A stretch of DNA of 64,000 nucleotides from Bin80 sp965208025 (GTDB taxonomy: Bacteria; Bacteroidota; Rhodothermia; Rhodothermales; Bin80): contig OZ242302.1 of NCBI GenBank assembly GCA_965208025.1, forward strand, positions 2,418,001 to 2,482,000, in the 5' to 3' direction. Under the pieces are notes generated by a model. The model had not been told where the DNA came from and did no database searches. It worked only from the letters and a program-made list of their open reading frames with translations. Positions within the stretch are counted from its first letter, which is position 1. The number at the start of each line of letters is the position of its first letter. The position numbers were made by a program, and so were the translations under genes. This document shows, in pieces, positions 26,150 to 33,627 of this stretch.

Positions 26150-26352
26150 ATTCTTTATTTCGCAGGTGTTGATTCCGCAATTTAGGAATAAACTCCGCGA
26201 GGTAGTGGAACAGCAGGGTTTGCAGATGAGCATGTTTGATGAATAAGACCTAGTAAAGATCTTCAGTGATCTGTACCCCAAGGATCGGCTGGTGCTGTGC
26301 CGAAATCCCTTCCAAGCCGCTAAGAACCGACAGACACGAGAAGAACTGAAAA
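26150..26352 (+). pseudogene. Remnant of IS1634-family transposase C-terminal region
   Basis: One frame reads LREVVEQQGLQMSMFDE, a stop, then DLVKIFSDLYPKDRLVLCRNPFQAAKNRQTREELK (two segments). This matches the conserved 'lqlSLFDe-dLaEit...yPGeRLvlCRNPllA..R...REeLL' block of IS1634-type transposases. The in-frame stop at 26244-26246 and loss of flanking sequence show it is dead. The larger 25905-26246 open frame around it has no other family signal, and I do not call it a gene. Confidence 0.6.
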
Positions 26353-26551
26353 TTCACGGAGAATTCACCAAAAAAATCATAGAATTTTTTGGAAATATGA
26401 TTCTATATTGCTTAAGAGATTGGTAAGGTACTTTCAAATTTGGTGTCCACAACTAAAATTTTTCAAACATGAAAACTCTTAAAGTACCTTTATCCTTGAT
26501 GTGTCTATTGATGACGGCTTTGCTGTTTGTATTATTGGGAAGCCATACCTA

Positions 26552-28541
26552 GTGCATACCAGAAAACCCTTCATTTTACGCATTTGAGGCATGATTTGGT
26601 GCTCAGGTGTCCTTTTTTGGCTCATTTTGGGCTAAAAACGGCCTGTTTTGGCGAACTTTGACCTTGCCTTCGATGGCGAAGATTTTTCCGAAAAAAGTCA
26701 ATTATTGGAATTTGTATGCGTAAAACCCCGCTTTGTGACCATTATCCTGGGGGTTTTTGCTCATTTTGCCCCAAATCGTTCCAAAGCATCCAAAATCTTC
26801 GACACCATTTTTCCTAATTTTTCATGCGACAACCATTCGACGACACGCCCACATTGGGTGTGATTCCCATTGAACAAATTGAGTTCAACCTCAGATCCAA
26901 GGATGATACGCCCCGGGTTTTGTGTGCACTCCAAGAGTTGTGGATGAACGAACCCCTTCGGATGGCGCTCCTCCTCCTTCTTCAATGCAAGATCGGGAAG
27001 CAGACCAACCAGCAAGTGGGACGACCGGGGATGAGTTACTGGCGCATCTTCGTGTTCGCGCCCCTGAAACAAGCACTCCATTGCGACTTTGAGCGGCTGA
27101 CCGACATGGCCAATCATCATGAACTCATTCGCCAGATGTTGCAACATGATGTAGATGCGTTTGCAAAAAAAGTCTATTACAGTACCCAAAGCGTCATGGA
27201 CAATGTATCCCTGATCACCGAGGAGATCTGGGCCGAAGTGAATCAACGGGTCGTGGAGTTTGGACATGAGATCTTGGGCATCTCGTCCAGCGATCCGATT
27301 GAAACGCGCTGTGACTCGTATGTGGTGGAATCCCATGTTCGGTTTCCCATGGATGTGCGTCTGCTGTTGGATGCGGTGCTCTACTATTTGCTCTGGGCCA
27401 TGCGTGCATGGAATGTATTTGATTTACGTGCGCATGGAATCACAGGCTGGCGTCAGATCCGTCATCTGCGGGACAGCTTGAAGAAAGCGTATCGGCGCGT
27501 GGATACAGCGAAAAAGTATTCAAAGCGTCCTAAGGCCGTCCAGAACTATCTTCAATTGGCTCTCGATCGGATTCGGAAGTGTGACCAAACCCTTGAGAAG
27601 CTTCTGGAAGTGTCCCCCGACTCCCCACGGACTGCCCGCTTAAAGAGAGCTTCTGCAATGGCTCATAAGCTTTTAGATCAAGTAGCACGGCGTTTGGTAC
27701 AGGAGGAAAAGATTCCCCCTGAGGAGAAGATTTATTCCTTACATGCCCCGTATACTCGGTGGATCAAGAAAGGCAAACATGGATCCAAGGAGGTGGAGTT
27801 AGGGGTTCCCGTGTCCATCGTAGAAAGTACAAGTCGTTTGATCATGATGTGGAAGATCTTGTGGACGGGGGAGGATGTGGATGTGGCCGTAGACTTGGCG
27901 CGGGAGTGTGTGGAGAGCTATCCGAATGTGATCTCCATGAGCTTTGACCGGGGATTCAGTTCCGCGGACAACATAGAGGAGTTAGACACCGTCTTGGACC
28001 ATGCAGTGATGCCAAAGAGGGGGACCCTTAAGCAGGCGGATCAGGAACGGGAGTCTGCCCCGGAGTTTTCCGATCGTCGTCAGGTACACGCGCAGGTAGA
28101 GTCAAGGATCAACTGTCTGGAACAGCATGGTGGGGATCGGATCCGAACCAAAGGGGGAAAAGAGGGATTTGCCCGTACGGTGGGCGCCGCCGTGGTCGCT
28201 ACCAATCTATGTCGGATTGGGGATGTGCTGATGAAGCGTAGCCAAGTACGGAAGGCGGCATAGCCTCTTGTTCCAACCTTAAGGCAAGTTTGAATCTACT
28301 CCATCACGGGAGGAGCCCGAGGTATATTCGGGGGATGGAAATCTGTGCCTGAGCAGCCTTTTTCAACACAAATAGCATCCCAATCACACTACTTTATCCC
28401 CTATTTTTTGACGCATCTCAAGGGGGGAGATAAGAAAATGGGAGAGGGAGAACCCTAAACGTGAATCAATCCAACCATTTTGACCCAAAACCTGTTGAAA
28501 TACCCTAGATCAGCGAAAATCGGGGGTTTTCGGTCAAGCAC
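26552..28541 (+). mobile_element. Insertion sequence, ISNCY-like, 1990 bp with 6-bp target duplication
   Basis: Ends are imperfect inverted repeats: left GTGCATACCAGAAAACCC and right (reverse complement) GTGCTTGACCGAAAACCC, then a second shared block ATTTT. TACCTA is duplicated at 26546-26551 and 28542-28547. A single transposase gene is inside, and about 270 bases at each end are non-coding. The intact ends and duplication suggest a recent insertion. It splits the peptide 1 gene. Confidence 0.85.
26824..28263 (+). CDS. Transposase, ISNCY-like (DDE type)
   Basis: The 479-residue protein has an N-terminal region with GKQTNQQVGRPGMSYWRIFVFAPLKQAL (DNA-binding/first region), a long helical middle and a C-terminal catalytic part. 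That part contains MSFDRGFSSADNIEELDTV, VMPKRGTLKQAD and VESRINCLEQHGGDRIRTKGGKEGFARTVGAAVVATNLCRIG, the late 'E...(R)IS.L...G..R...G..G...(V)g..v.a.NL' block typical of ISNCY-annotated transposases. I judge it intact. Family placement below the DDE level is tentative. Confidence 0.85.
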   Translation: MRQPFDDTPTLGVIPIEQIEFNLRSKDDTPRVLCALQELWMNEPLRMALLLLLQCKIGKQTNQQVGRPGMSYWRIFVFAPLKQALHCDFERLTDMANHHELIRQMLQHDVDAFAKKVYYSTQSVMDNVSLITEEIWAEVNQRVVEFGHEILGISSSDPIETRCDSYVVESHVRFPMDVRLLLDAVLYYLLWAMRAWNVFDLRAHGITGWRQIRHLRDSLKKAYRRVDTAKKYSKRPKAVQNYLQLALDRIRKCDQTLEKLLEVSPDSPRTARLKRASAMAHKLLDQVARRLVQEEKIPPEEKIYSLHAPYTRWIKKGKHGSKEVELGVPVSIVESTSRLIMMWKILWTGEDVDVAVDLARECVESYPNVISMSFDRGFSSADNIEELDTVLDHAVMPKRGTLKQADQERESAPEFSDRRQVHAQVESRINCLEQHGGDRIRTKGGKEGFARTVGAAVVATNLCRIGDVLMKRSQVRKAA

Positions 28542-28764
28542 TACCTATCAAACAAGTCAGGCCGCCTCTCTCAGAGGTTGTATGGTGTGCATCGTGTGTA
28601 ACGGGGGTGGCCATAGTATGGTTTGTTGCATGGGACTGCAGGACTGTGCAGCTCTGGAGGGACTCTACTCGTGTGATGGTTATGCTTTTAACTGTGACGG
28701 CGATTTAATTGACGAGCCCAACTAAGTAGATCTCACAAGACTCAACAATCACAATCATTTCCAA

Positions 28765-29013
28765 ATGAATATGTACTTAACAAAAAAAAACCTGTTATTT
28801 CTGTGTGTTGCTGCTATCATCACATCGTTGACTTTGTTTCGCTCCACCGATGTTGCCAGTGCTAAGGGAGTTCCGTGCATGGTCTCAGTAGAGTGTGCCT
28901 GTGGAGGTTCAATCTCATGTTCGGGCGAAGATTGCTATGGTAGTGTATCTTTTGGCGCTGTAGTGTGTGGCGAGGAATATAGTTTTTGTTCCATGTGTGG
29001 AACCTTCGTTTAG
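28765..29013 (+). CDS. Small cysteine-rich secreted peptide (peptide 2)
   Basis: This 82-residue peptide starts MNMYLTKKNLLFLCVAAIITSL, a charged then hydrophobic leader. The leader ends near DVASAKG (A-S-x-x-G), and a tail of about 45 residues follows with 8 cysteines (VPC, VEC, AC, ISC, EDC, VVC, SFC, SMC) and glycine/serine-rich spacers. The even cysteine number after an export signal suggests disulfide bonding outside the cytoplasm. It lies 40 bases after the end of the split peptide 1 gene and 54 bases before a lipoprotein beta-propeller gene on the same strand. Function is unknown; an exported signal or toxin-like peptide are possible readings. Confidence 0.7.
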   Translation: MNMYLTKKNLLFLCVAAIITSLTLFRSTDVASAKGVPCMVSVECACGGSISCSGEDCYGSVSFGAVVCGEEYSFCSMCGTFV

Positions 29014-29067
29014 GGTCCATAACCGTATAGGGTCAGCCTGCAAATTCGAGCTAATCGTTTGTTCTGA

Positions 29068-30126
29068 ATGCAAGTGCGTTCACTATTTCGGATACTGGTG
29101 ACAGCAGTTGGTTCTGCGGTCATCTCAGCCTATTTCTTTGGGTGTTCTACTGAGCGTGGAAGCGTGCAAGAAGAGATCCCGCTGTTGGCGACCGACTTTG
29201 TGGAGGCCGTGGGACAGGACTATTTCATGAAGCAAGTTTGGACCATGCAGAAGGTTGAAGATATTCTCTATATGAGTGGGGAGGGCTATCCCTATATTTT
29301 TGCACTGGACGATGATCTAGAAATAATTCGTACCATAGGTGATGGTGGAAAGGGTCCAGGTGAGTTTGCTGAATGGCCAAATAGTTTTTATGTAACCGAG
29401 GATAGAATTTATGGCTACGATATCGGGTCTAATCAAATTCATATTTTTTCACTTGAAGGAGAATATCTATATTCTCTCCGTCTGGATCCAAAACATAAGA
29501 TTTGGTCCCATGGGCTGTCAGTAGATAAGCAGGGCCATGTGTATGTTGCACCATTATTTCCGCAAGAGCCACATTCACTAGTGAAACTGGATTCTTCAGG
29601 TACGCTCTCTAAGACCTTTGGAGAACTTCTTCAGACATCGTACTCCGAGATGTTGAATCGCCGACTAAATGCTCGGCTTGCCACTTTAGTTAACAGTGAA
29701 CATCTATTAACGGTAGGCCGTACCGTTCCATTGGTTGAAAAGTTTTCACTTGATGGCGAATTGATTCAATCCTCAGATTTATCAGATACGCCATACTTCT
29801 CTGAAAGGATGAAGAGGGCAAAGGATCGTTATTCGTCAAATCTTGAAGGTCCAATACCCACAATTTTCCTTGTTCGCTGTATTGCTGCAACCAGTACAAG
29901 AATGTACATAGTACCGGTTGTGACTTATCCTGATGATAGTGTACGTGCGAATAGACTTTTAGAACTGGATTTAGAATCATTGGAGCTTTTGCGCACCTAC
30001 AGCTTGTTCGATCATCTTGGAGAACCACTACGCTGGGTTGGCTCACTTGAGTTTGTATCTGAGAAGGAATTGATACTATTCCATAATACAGACGGGATAT
30101 TCTATCGATATACGTTGTCAGACTAG
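29068..30126 (+). CDS. Lipoprotein with six-bladed beta-propeller (BF3164-like)
   Basis: This 352-residue protein has a signal peptide ending in the lipobox YFFGC (Cys26), so it should be anchored in a membrane outside the cytoplasm. The diagnostic GDGGKGPGEF motif (91-100) of six-bladed propeller lipoproteins of Bacteroidota is present. Repeated 'D-x-x-G-x-x-Y/F-V' and 'i.ifsleGeyl.s' blade strands follow (for example DRIYGYDIGSNQIHIFSLEGEYL, VDKQGHVYVAPLF, VEKFSLDGELIQSS). Such proteins sit beside small exported peptides in many Bacteroidota, function unproven; binding the peptide is a natural guess. It is downstream of peptide 2 and upstream of the thioredoxin-like gene. Confidence 0.82.
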   Translation: MQVRSLFRILVTAVGSAVISAYFFGCSTERGSVQEEIPLLATDFVEAVGQDYFMKQVWTMQKVEDILYMSGEGYPYIFALDDDLEIIRTIGDGGKGPGEFAEWPNSFYVTEDRIYGYDIGSNQIHIFSLEGEYLYSLRLDPKHKIWSHGLSVDKQGHVYVAPLFPQEPHSLVKLDSSGTLSKTFGELLQTSYSEMLNRRLNARLATLVNSEHLLTVGRTVPLVEKFSLDGELIQSSDLSDTPYFSERMKRAKDRYSSNLEGPIPTIFLVRCIAATSTRMYIVPVVTYPDDSVRANRLLELDLESLELLRTYSLFDHLGEPLRWVGSLEFVSEKELILFHNTDGIFYRYTLSD

Positions 30127-30197
30127 TTTCCTCAGTAGTTCAGTAAGGGAAGGTATGGACTCGCTGGTTTTGTATTGGTTGCCTGAGAAATGAAGTT

Positions 30198-30733
30198 ATG
30201 AGCAGATCAAGTGACAAGCTACATATTGCCTTGTTGTCACTTTTTCTCTGTCTTTGCATAGCGTTTATAGTCTTCATATTAGTTCAAGAAGACAGCACTG
30301 AACGATGAGGTTATGCAAAACAAAATGAGTGAGGCGGGTGACAGGCGAATGGAGTTAATTGCTAAAACACTCGAGGGAACACACGTTGATGTCAGCGATG
30401 ATGCAGGCTTTCTTGTCGTATATACGGATCAAGATTGTGGGACATGTCTCAGTGAGATGATTAATCTAGTTGAGCGAATTGCTGTGGAATTTGAATCATC
30501 TATTTTTGTTTGTCATGAATCGATCCGGCGAAAGACAATTTCCAGTGGATGACTTAATACATTTAGATAACACTATAGAGCCAGAATCAAAGCTTAGAAA
30601 TGTTCCTACCCCCGTTTTAGTGTACTTGGATCATACCAGAGAAATAAGGGCGTCATTTATTAGCACCTTATCTGACGACCGAAATCGGGAGACAGATTTT
30701 TTAGATATAGTTCGCAAAATGACATCCAGATAA
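30198..30733 (+). pseudogene. Membrane-anchored thioredoxin-like gene, frameshifted
   Basis: Three frames together look like one protein. 30198-30308 encodes a membrane anchor (IALLSLFLCLCIAFIVFILV); 30313-30552 encodes a thioredoxin-fold start (GFLVVYTDQDCGTC, active-site CGTC); and from about 30520 another frame carries VPTPVLVYLDHTREI, the cis-Pro strand of the fold, to the stop at 30731-30733. The counterpart at 60968 has the same parts in one frame: anchor, CGNC, and TPVLFVVD. Two frame breaks are therefore inferred, from decay or from sequence error. No stand-alone function is claimed for the pieces. Confidence 0.65.
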
Positions 30734-31076
30734 GAAGCACCTTCGGAAGAATATTCATATACGTCTCATTCCGAACGGTCATATTTCCGCGGAGCGTCTG
30801 AATCCGTCGCCTTTGTCACACTGGCCATACCATACGCGAGAGGAGGACCCAGCCAAGCAATTACAGCGTTGGACGCCGTACTCCCCTATTGCAGCGGGTA
30901 GAATAGTGTATTGGTTTGCTACACGGTCAAACAAAAAAGATGAATTCCAGAACATAGGCCCAAAATGTATATTCAGGTATAATGGATGAACAGCACTTGA
31001 ACGGAGAAAGTATGCGCCCGTTTTTTCCATTATACCTGAATAGACTGGCAATTTCATCTGAATATATATATATATT
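30734..31076. other. Non-coding stretch between locus A and the ISL3 element
   Basis: About 340 bases without a convincing gene. One plus-strand frame (about 30800-30900) and a minus-strand frame of 92 codons exist but have no recognisable family. It contains the long inverted repeat at 30971-31041 and half of the palindrome interrupted by the ISL3 element. Confidence 0.4.
30971..31041. repeat. 16-bp perfect inverted repeat with 39-base spacer
   Basis: ATTCAGGTATAATGGA (30971-30986) and TCCATTATACCTGAAT (31026-31041) are perfect inverted copies around a 39-base loop. This is too long a spacer for a typical terminator. It could be the ends of a miniature element or an operator pair. It lies only 12 bases before another palindrome. 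Confidence 0.55.
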
Positions 31077-32358
31077 GGTTCTACCCCGAACCTTGTGGAT
31101 AGAGGTCTAAGCCTCCACAGAAGAATAGAATCGCACTTCTGAATTTTTCAAACGTTCGGTATCCTCTCCCGACCGTTTTGATTTCTTGAATTTTGCCGTT
31201 AATGCGTTCTGCCTTGGCGTTGGATTGTGAGTGGGAAAGTGCATTACAGACGCCATCAAAATGTCGCTGAAACCTTTCCCCCACCTTGGTGACTTCCCTG
31301 ACGCCCATCTGCTCAACACTCTTTAGCCAGAGATCAAAATACCTCTTTGCTTCGGCGAAGGAACTACACTCAAAGATCCCTTTAAACTCTTCGCGTACCC
31401 GCCAGGCGTGACTGACTTCCAAGTTGGCTTCTTGAACGACTTTGAAGATCTCGTCTTGCTTGGCCGTACGGTTCTTTTCGTTCTTCAAAAGCACATAACG
31501 CGTCCCTTTCAACTCGGGATGGCTCTTCACTTCCCGTCTGCGCACCTGATTGATTGCTTTGTTCAGATCCTGAATCAGATGAAACCGATCATGAATCAAG
31601 GTTGCGTTCGGAAAGACTCGTTCAACGGCGCGAATAAACGCCTTTAACATGTCCGTCGTCACCGTTACGACCTTCTCCTTCATTCCCTCAAACACACGCT
31701 CAAACAGCACTATAGCGCCTTCTTTGGTCTTTCCCTCCCCCACATCAAGGACAATCCCCCGTGTGGAATCTGTTACCACGGTCCCATAGACATGCCCCCG
31801 TTTGAGTGCTTTCTCATCCACACCGATATGGGGGATCTCTCCCAGATCCCTACGTGCTAATCCGCGCTCTACACTACGATGCATGATCCGATTCAGTTGG
31901 TTAAATCCACACCGTAGAAGCTTGGCGGTGCTGGTTTGATTTTTGGTTGCTTTCAACAGATCAATCGCAGCGCGCTCAAAGGCATAGGTTACACGACTGG
32001 ATGAATCTGCCCAAGGAAGCTTAATCGTCTTGATTCCCTTTGAAGACTTGACCCGAGGGATACGACAGTGGATATAACTCTTGGATTGACACCAGTCAAT
32101 ATGACGCCACGAACGCTCCTTGCGGTGGTCATACAACGTCCCAGATTCCCCCGTTTCTGGACAAACAAGATTCTCTCCCGAATGGCGAAGATATACATCA
32201 ATCCGGTGAGACGTTGGATCCAAAGTGATTCGGTCAAGCTGCCACTCAGGAGTGAGATCCAGAGTGTAGCGCATAAATAAATCTATGAAATTTGACATGA
32301 AATTGAGTAGGTTTAGTTCGCCGAAATATACTCATTCCACACAAATTGTGGTAGAACC
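31077..32358 (-). mobile_element. ISL3-family insertion sequence, 1282 bp, 8-bp target duplication
   Basis: Terminal inverted repeats are GGTTCTACCCCGAACCTTGTGG at the left and the inverse of GGTTCTACCACAATTTGTGTGG at the right (16 of 22 bases match). The 8-base duplication TATATATT is present at 31069-31076 and 32359-32366, the length expected for ISL3. One intact transposase fills almost the whole element. It landed inside a palindrome. Confidence 0.93.
31081..32298 (-). CDS. ISL3-family transposase
   Basis: The 405-residue protein has an N-terminal zinc/HTH region (LVCPETGESG then W-R-H-I-D-W), the DDE core with IGVDEKALKRGHVYGTVVTD (first Asp), VTTDMLKAFIRAVERVFPNATLIHDRFHLIQDLNKAINQVRR (second Asp plus the conserved D-(R/K)-F-H block) and a C-terminal SQSNAKAERINGKIQEIKTVGRGYRTFEKFR (catalytic Glu, the ISL3 signature 'E..N..iK...R...G...f..fr'). 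Full length and intact. Confidence 0.95.
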   Translation of the reverse strand: MSNFIDLFMRYTLDLTPEWQLDRITLDPTSHRIDVYLRHSGENLVCPETGESGTLYDHRKERSWRHIDWCQSKSYIHCRIPRVKSSKGIKTIKLPWADSSSRVTYAFERAAIDLLKATKNQTSTAKLLRCGFNQLNRIMHRSVERGLARRDLGEIPHIGVDEKALKRGHVYGTVVTDSTRGIVLDVGEGKTKEGAIVLFERVFEGMKEKVVTVTTDMLKAFIRAVERVFPNATLIHDRFHLIQDLNKAINQVRRREVKSHPELKGTRYVLLKNEKNRTAKQDEIFKVVQEANLEVSHAWRVREEFKGIFECSSFAEAKRYFDLWLKSVEQMGVREVTKVGERFQRHFDGVCNALSHSQSNAKAERINGKIQEIKTVGRGYRTFEKFRSAILFFCGGLDLYPQGSG

Positions 32359-32374
32359 TATATATTCAGATGAA

Positions 32375-32912
32375 GGATTGAGGAAGAGTCATTGTTGTAT
32401 TGGTATTCCGCCCACAACGGTTCTGAATGCATAACTTGCAACTTCAATGTTCATGGTTTCATCTTCATTTATTGGAGTTGCCCCTTTTCCATAGTAGGAC
32501 AGTGCAAACATAAAATGCATTCCATGTTATTTGATCCTTCGAACAGCGATAAATCAGTTGGATCTTCAACGAAAATTATAAAGGATCGGAACGCCAACTC
32601 CACATCGCCAGGATTCTCCAACAGACTCGTCCGATACGAACCCTTCAGACTATGAAGTCAACCACAAAAATGCAGAAATGAAGTGTCTGTAACGTTGAAA
32701 CACCTTTTGACCGCGAGGATATTTAGGTCACGACGAAATATGAAAAGTGCTCACAGGGATTCGAATTCTTTACAGGCTTTGGGCTCTCCGAAATCAAGGA
32801 ACAGGAGATATATTTACTCGGAGCAAAGTTCCTAATTTCGGGGAGCAAAGGAATCAGGAAACCTGAAGCCCTTGGTCAAGGTTTACCTGTGTTGCTGTGC
32901 TATAAATTTTCA
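32375..32912. other. Intergenic stretch downstream of the ISL3 element
   Basis: About 540 bases. An 87-codon plus-strand frame at 32392-32655 has no family signal and I do not support it. The end (about 32700-32912) should hold the promoter for the DUF177-rpmF-plsX operon. Confidence 0.4.
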
Positions 32913-33389
32913 ATGCTGAAATTAGATTTGTCTGCTCCACAGGAGAGTTGTTTTAAGGTATCAGCCACAGATCTCGGCCTTAGTCCAGAAAAATTTTCAC
33001 ATATTCAGGTTGATCTGAAGTCTGAGAAGTTGGACGGCGCTACGCGCATCTACCTTGAAATCGCTGCGCAAGTTCTGTTGGAATGCGATCGTTCGTTATG
33101 TGAGTATGTGTCACAGGTGGGTAATTCCCATGAACTGTTGCTTTGTCCCCTGGGTTATTCTTCAGTGGAAGATGATCTGATTGAACGCATTGAACTTGAT
33201 CCTCGACAGCGGGTATTTGATCTGACAGATGTGATTCGTGATACATTGTTGCTCGCGATTCCTCCCAGGAAAGTTGCACCAGAGGCCGAGGATCTACAAC
33301 TTCAGACGGTGTATGGTGCTCCCGCTTTGGAAGTTGACCAACGCTGGTCTACCTTATTAGCTGTCCGTGAGGGGCAACCCATTAACTAA
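32913..33389 (+). CDS. DUF177 (YceD-like) protein
   Basis: About 158 residues from the ATG at 32913 (MLKLDLSAPQE); the frame opens 8 codons earlier without family resemblance. Middle and C-terminal parts (LEIAAQVLLECDRSLCEYVSQ with two cysteines, then RIELDPRQRVFDLTDVIRDTLLLAIPP) fit the DUF177/YceD family, whose 'v.ar..l..CdR.L..f' and 'iDL...i.e.l.LalP' blocks are diagnostic. Members precede rpmF in most bacteria, as here, and have been linked to 23S rRNA accumulation. It is 11 bases before rpmF. Confidence 0.85.
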   Translation: MLKLDLSAPQESCFKVSATDLGLSPEKFSHIQVDLKSEKLDGATRIYLEIAAQVLLECDRSLCEYVSQVGNSHELLLCPLGYSSVEDDLIERIELDPRQRVFDLTDVIRDTLLLAIPPRKVAPEAEDLQLQTVYGAPALEVDQRWSTLLAVREGQPIN

Positions 33390-33400
33390 TATGACCAATA

Positions 33401-33592
33401 ATGGCTAATCCCAGAAGAAAACATTCTAAATCTCGTACGCGCAAACGTAGAAGTGTCTACTATGGAAGCCTGAATGCTCCTAACCTAATAGAATGCGAAT
33501 GTGGTAAAACGGTAAAACTGCGTCACCACATTTGTACAACTTGCGGGATATACCGTGGCCGCCAGATTGTAGAGCGACCCGCCGAAGTTTAG
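33401..33592 (+). CDS. rpmF: 50S ribosomal protein L32
   Basis: The 63-residue protein begins MANPRRKHSKSRTRKRR, the L32 signature, and has a zinc-ribbon CEC...CTTC (two pairs: C-x-C in ECEC and C-x2-C in CTTCG), so it is the zinc-binding C+ form. It is followed 35 bases later by plsX, the widespread DUF177-rpmF-plsX-fab order. Confidence 0.96.
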   Translation: MANPRRKHSKSRTRKRRSVYYGSLNAPNLIECECGKTVKLRHHICTTCGIYRGRQIVERPAEV

Positions 33593-33627
33593 TGCCACGG
33601 ATCTGCCCACAACATAGATAAGGGCAT

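Larger units (their letters stand above)
26469..28725 (+). pseudogene. Cysteine-rich secreted peptide gene (peptide 1) split by an IS
   Basis: The 5' part (26469-26551) encodes a start and hydrophobic leader, MKTLKVPLSLMCLLMTALLF..., and the 3' part (28548-28725) encodes the rest. Joining them after removing the IS and one copy of the 6-bp duplication gives 261 bases: 86 codons plus stop with no frame break. The product has a signal/leader ending in an A-S-L-R-G stretch and a 48-residue tail with 8 cysteines (C-x2-C-x2-C start, one CC pair) and an acidic end DLIDEPN. It belongs with the neighbouring peptide at 28765 and the one at 60635. I know of no named family; it resembles Bacteroidota NVEALA-type exported peptides in layout only. 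Confidence 0.72.
31053..32374. repeat. 32-bp perfect palindrome split by the ISL3 insertion
   Basis: Left part 31053-31076 (TTCATCTG followed by a 16-base AT tract) and right part 32367-32374 (CAGATGAA) join into a perfect 32-base palindrome once the IS and one TATATATT copy are removed. The centre is pure alternating A/T, a strong cruciform candidate. Confidence 0.75.

Noticed and set aside
25905..26246. 113-codon frame upstream of dnaA
   Set aside because: Only its last residues match a transposase block that continues past the stop; the rest has no family signal. Treated as a relic.
28480..28725. 81-codon frame as an independent gene
   Set aside because: Its first part lies within the IS; the real gene begins at 26469 and is split by the insertion.
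32392..32655. 87-codon frame after the ISL3 element
   Set aside because: No family resemblance, no clear ribosome site and low-complexity composition.
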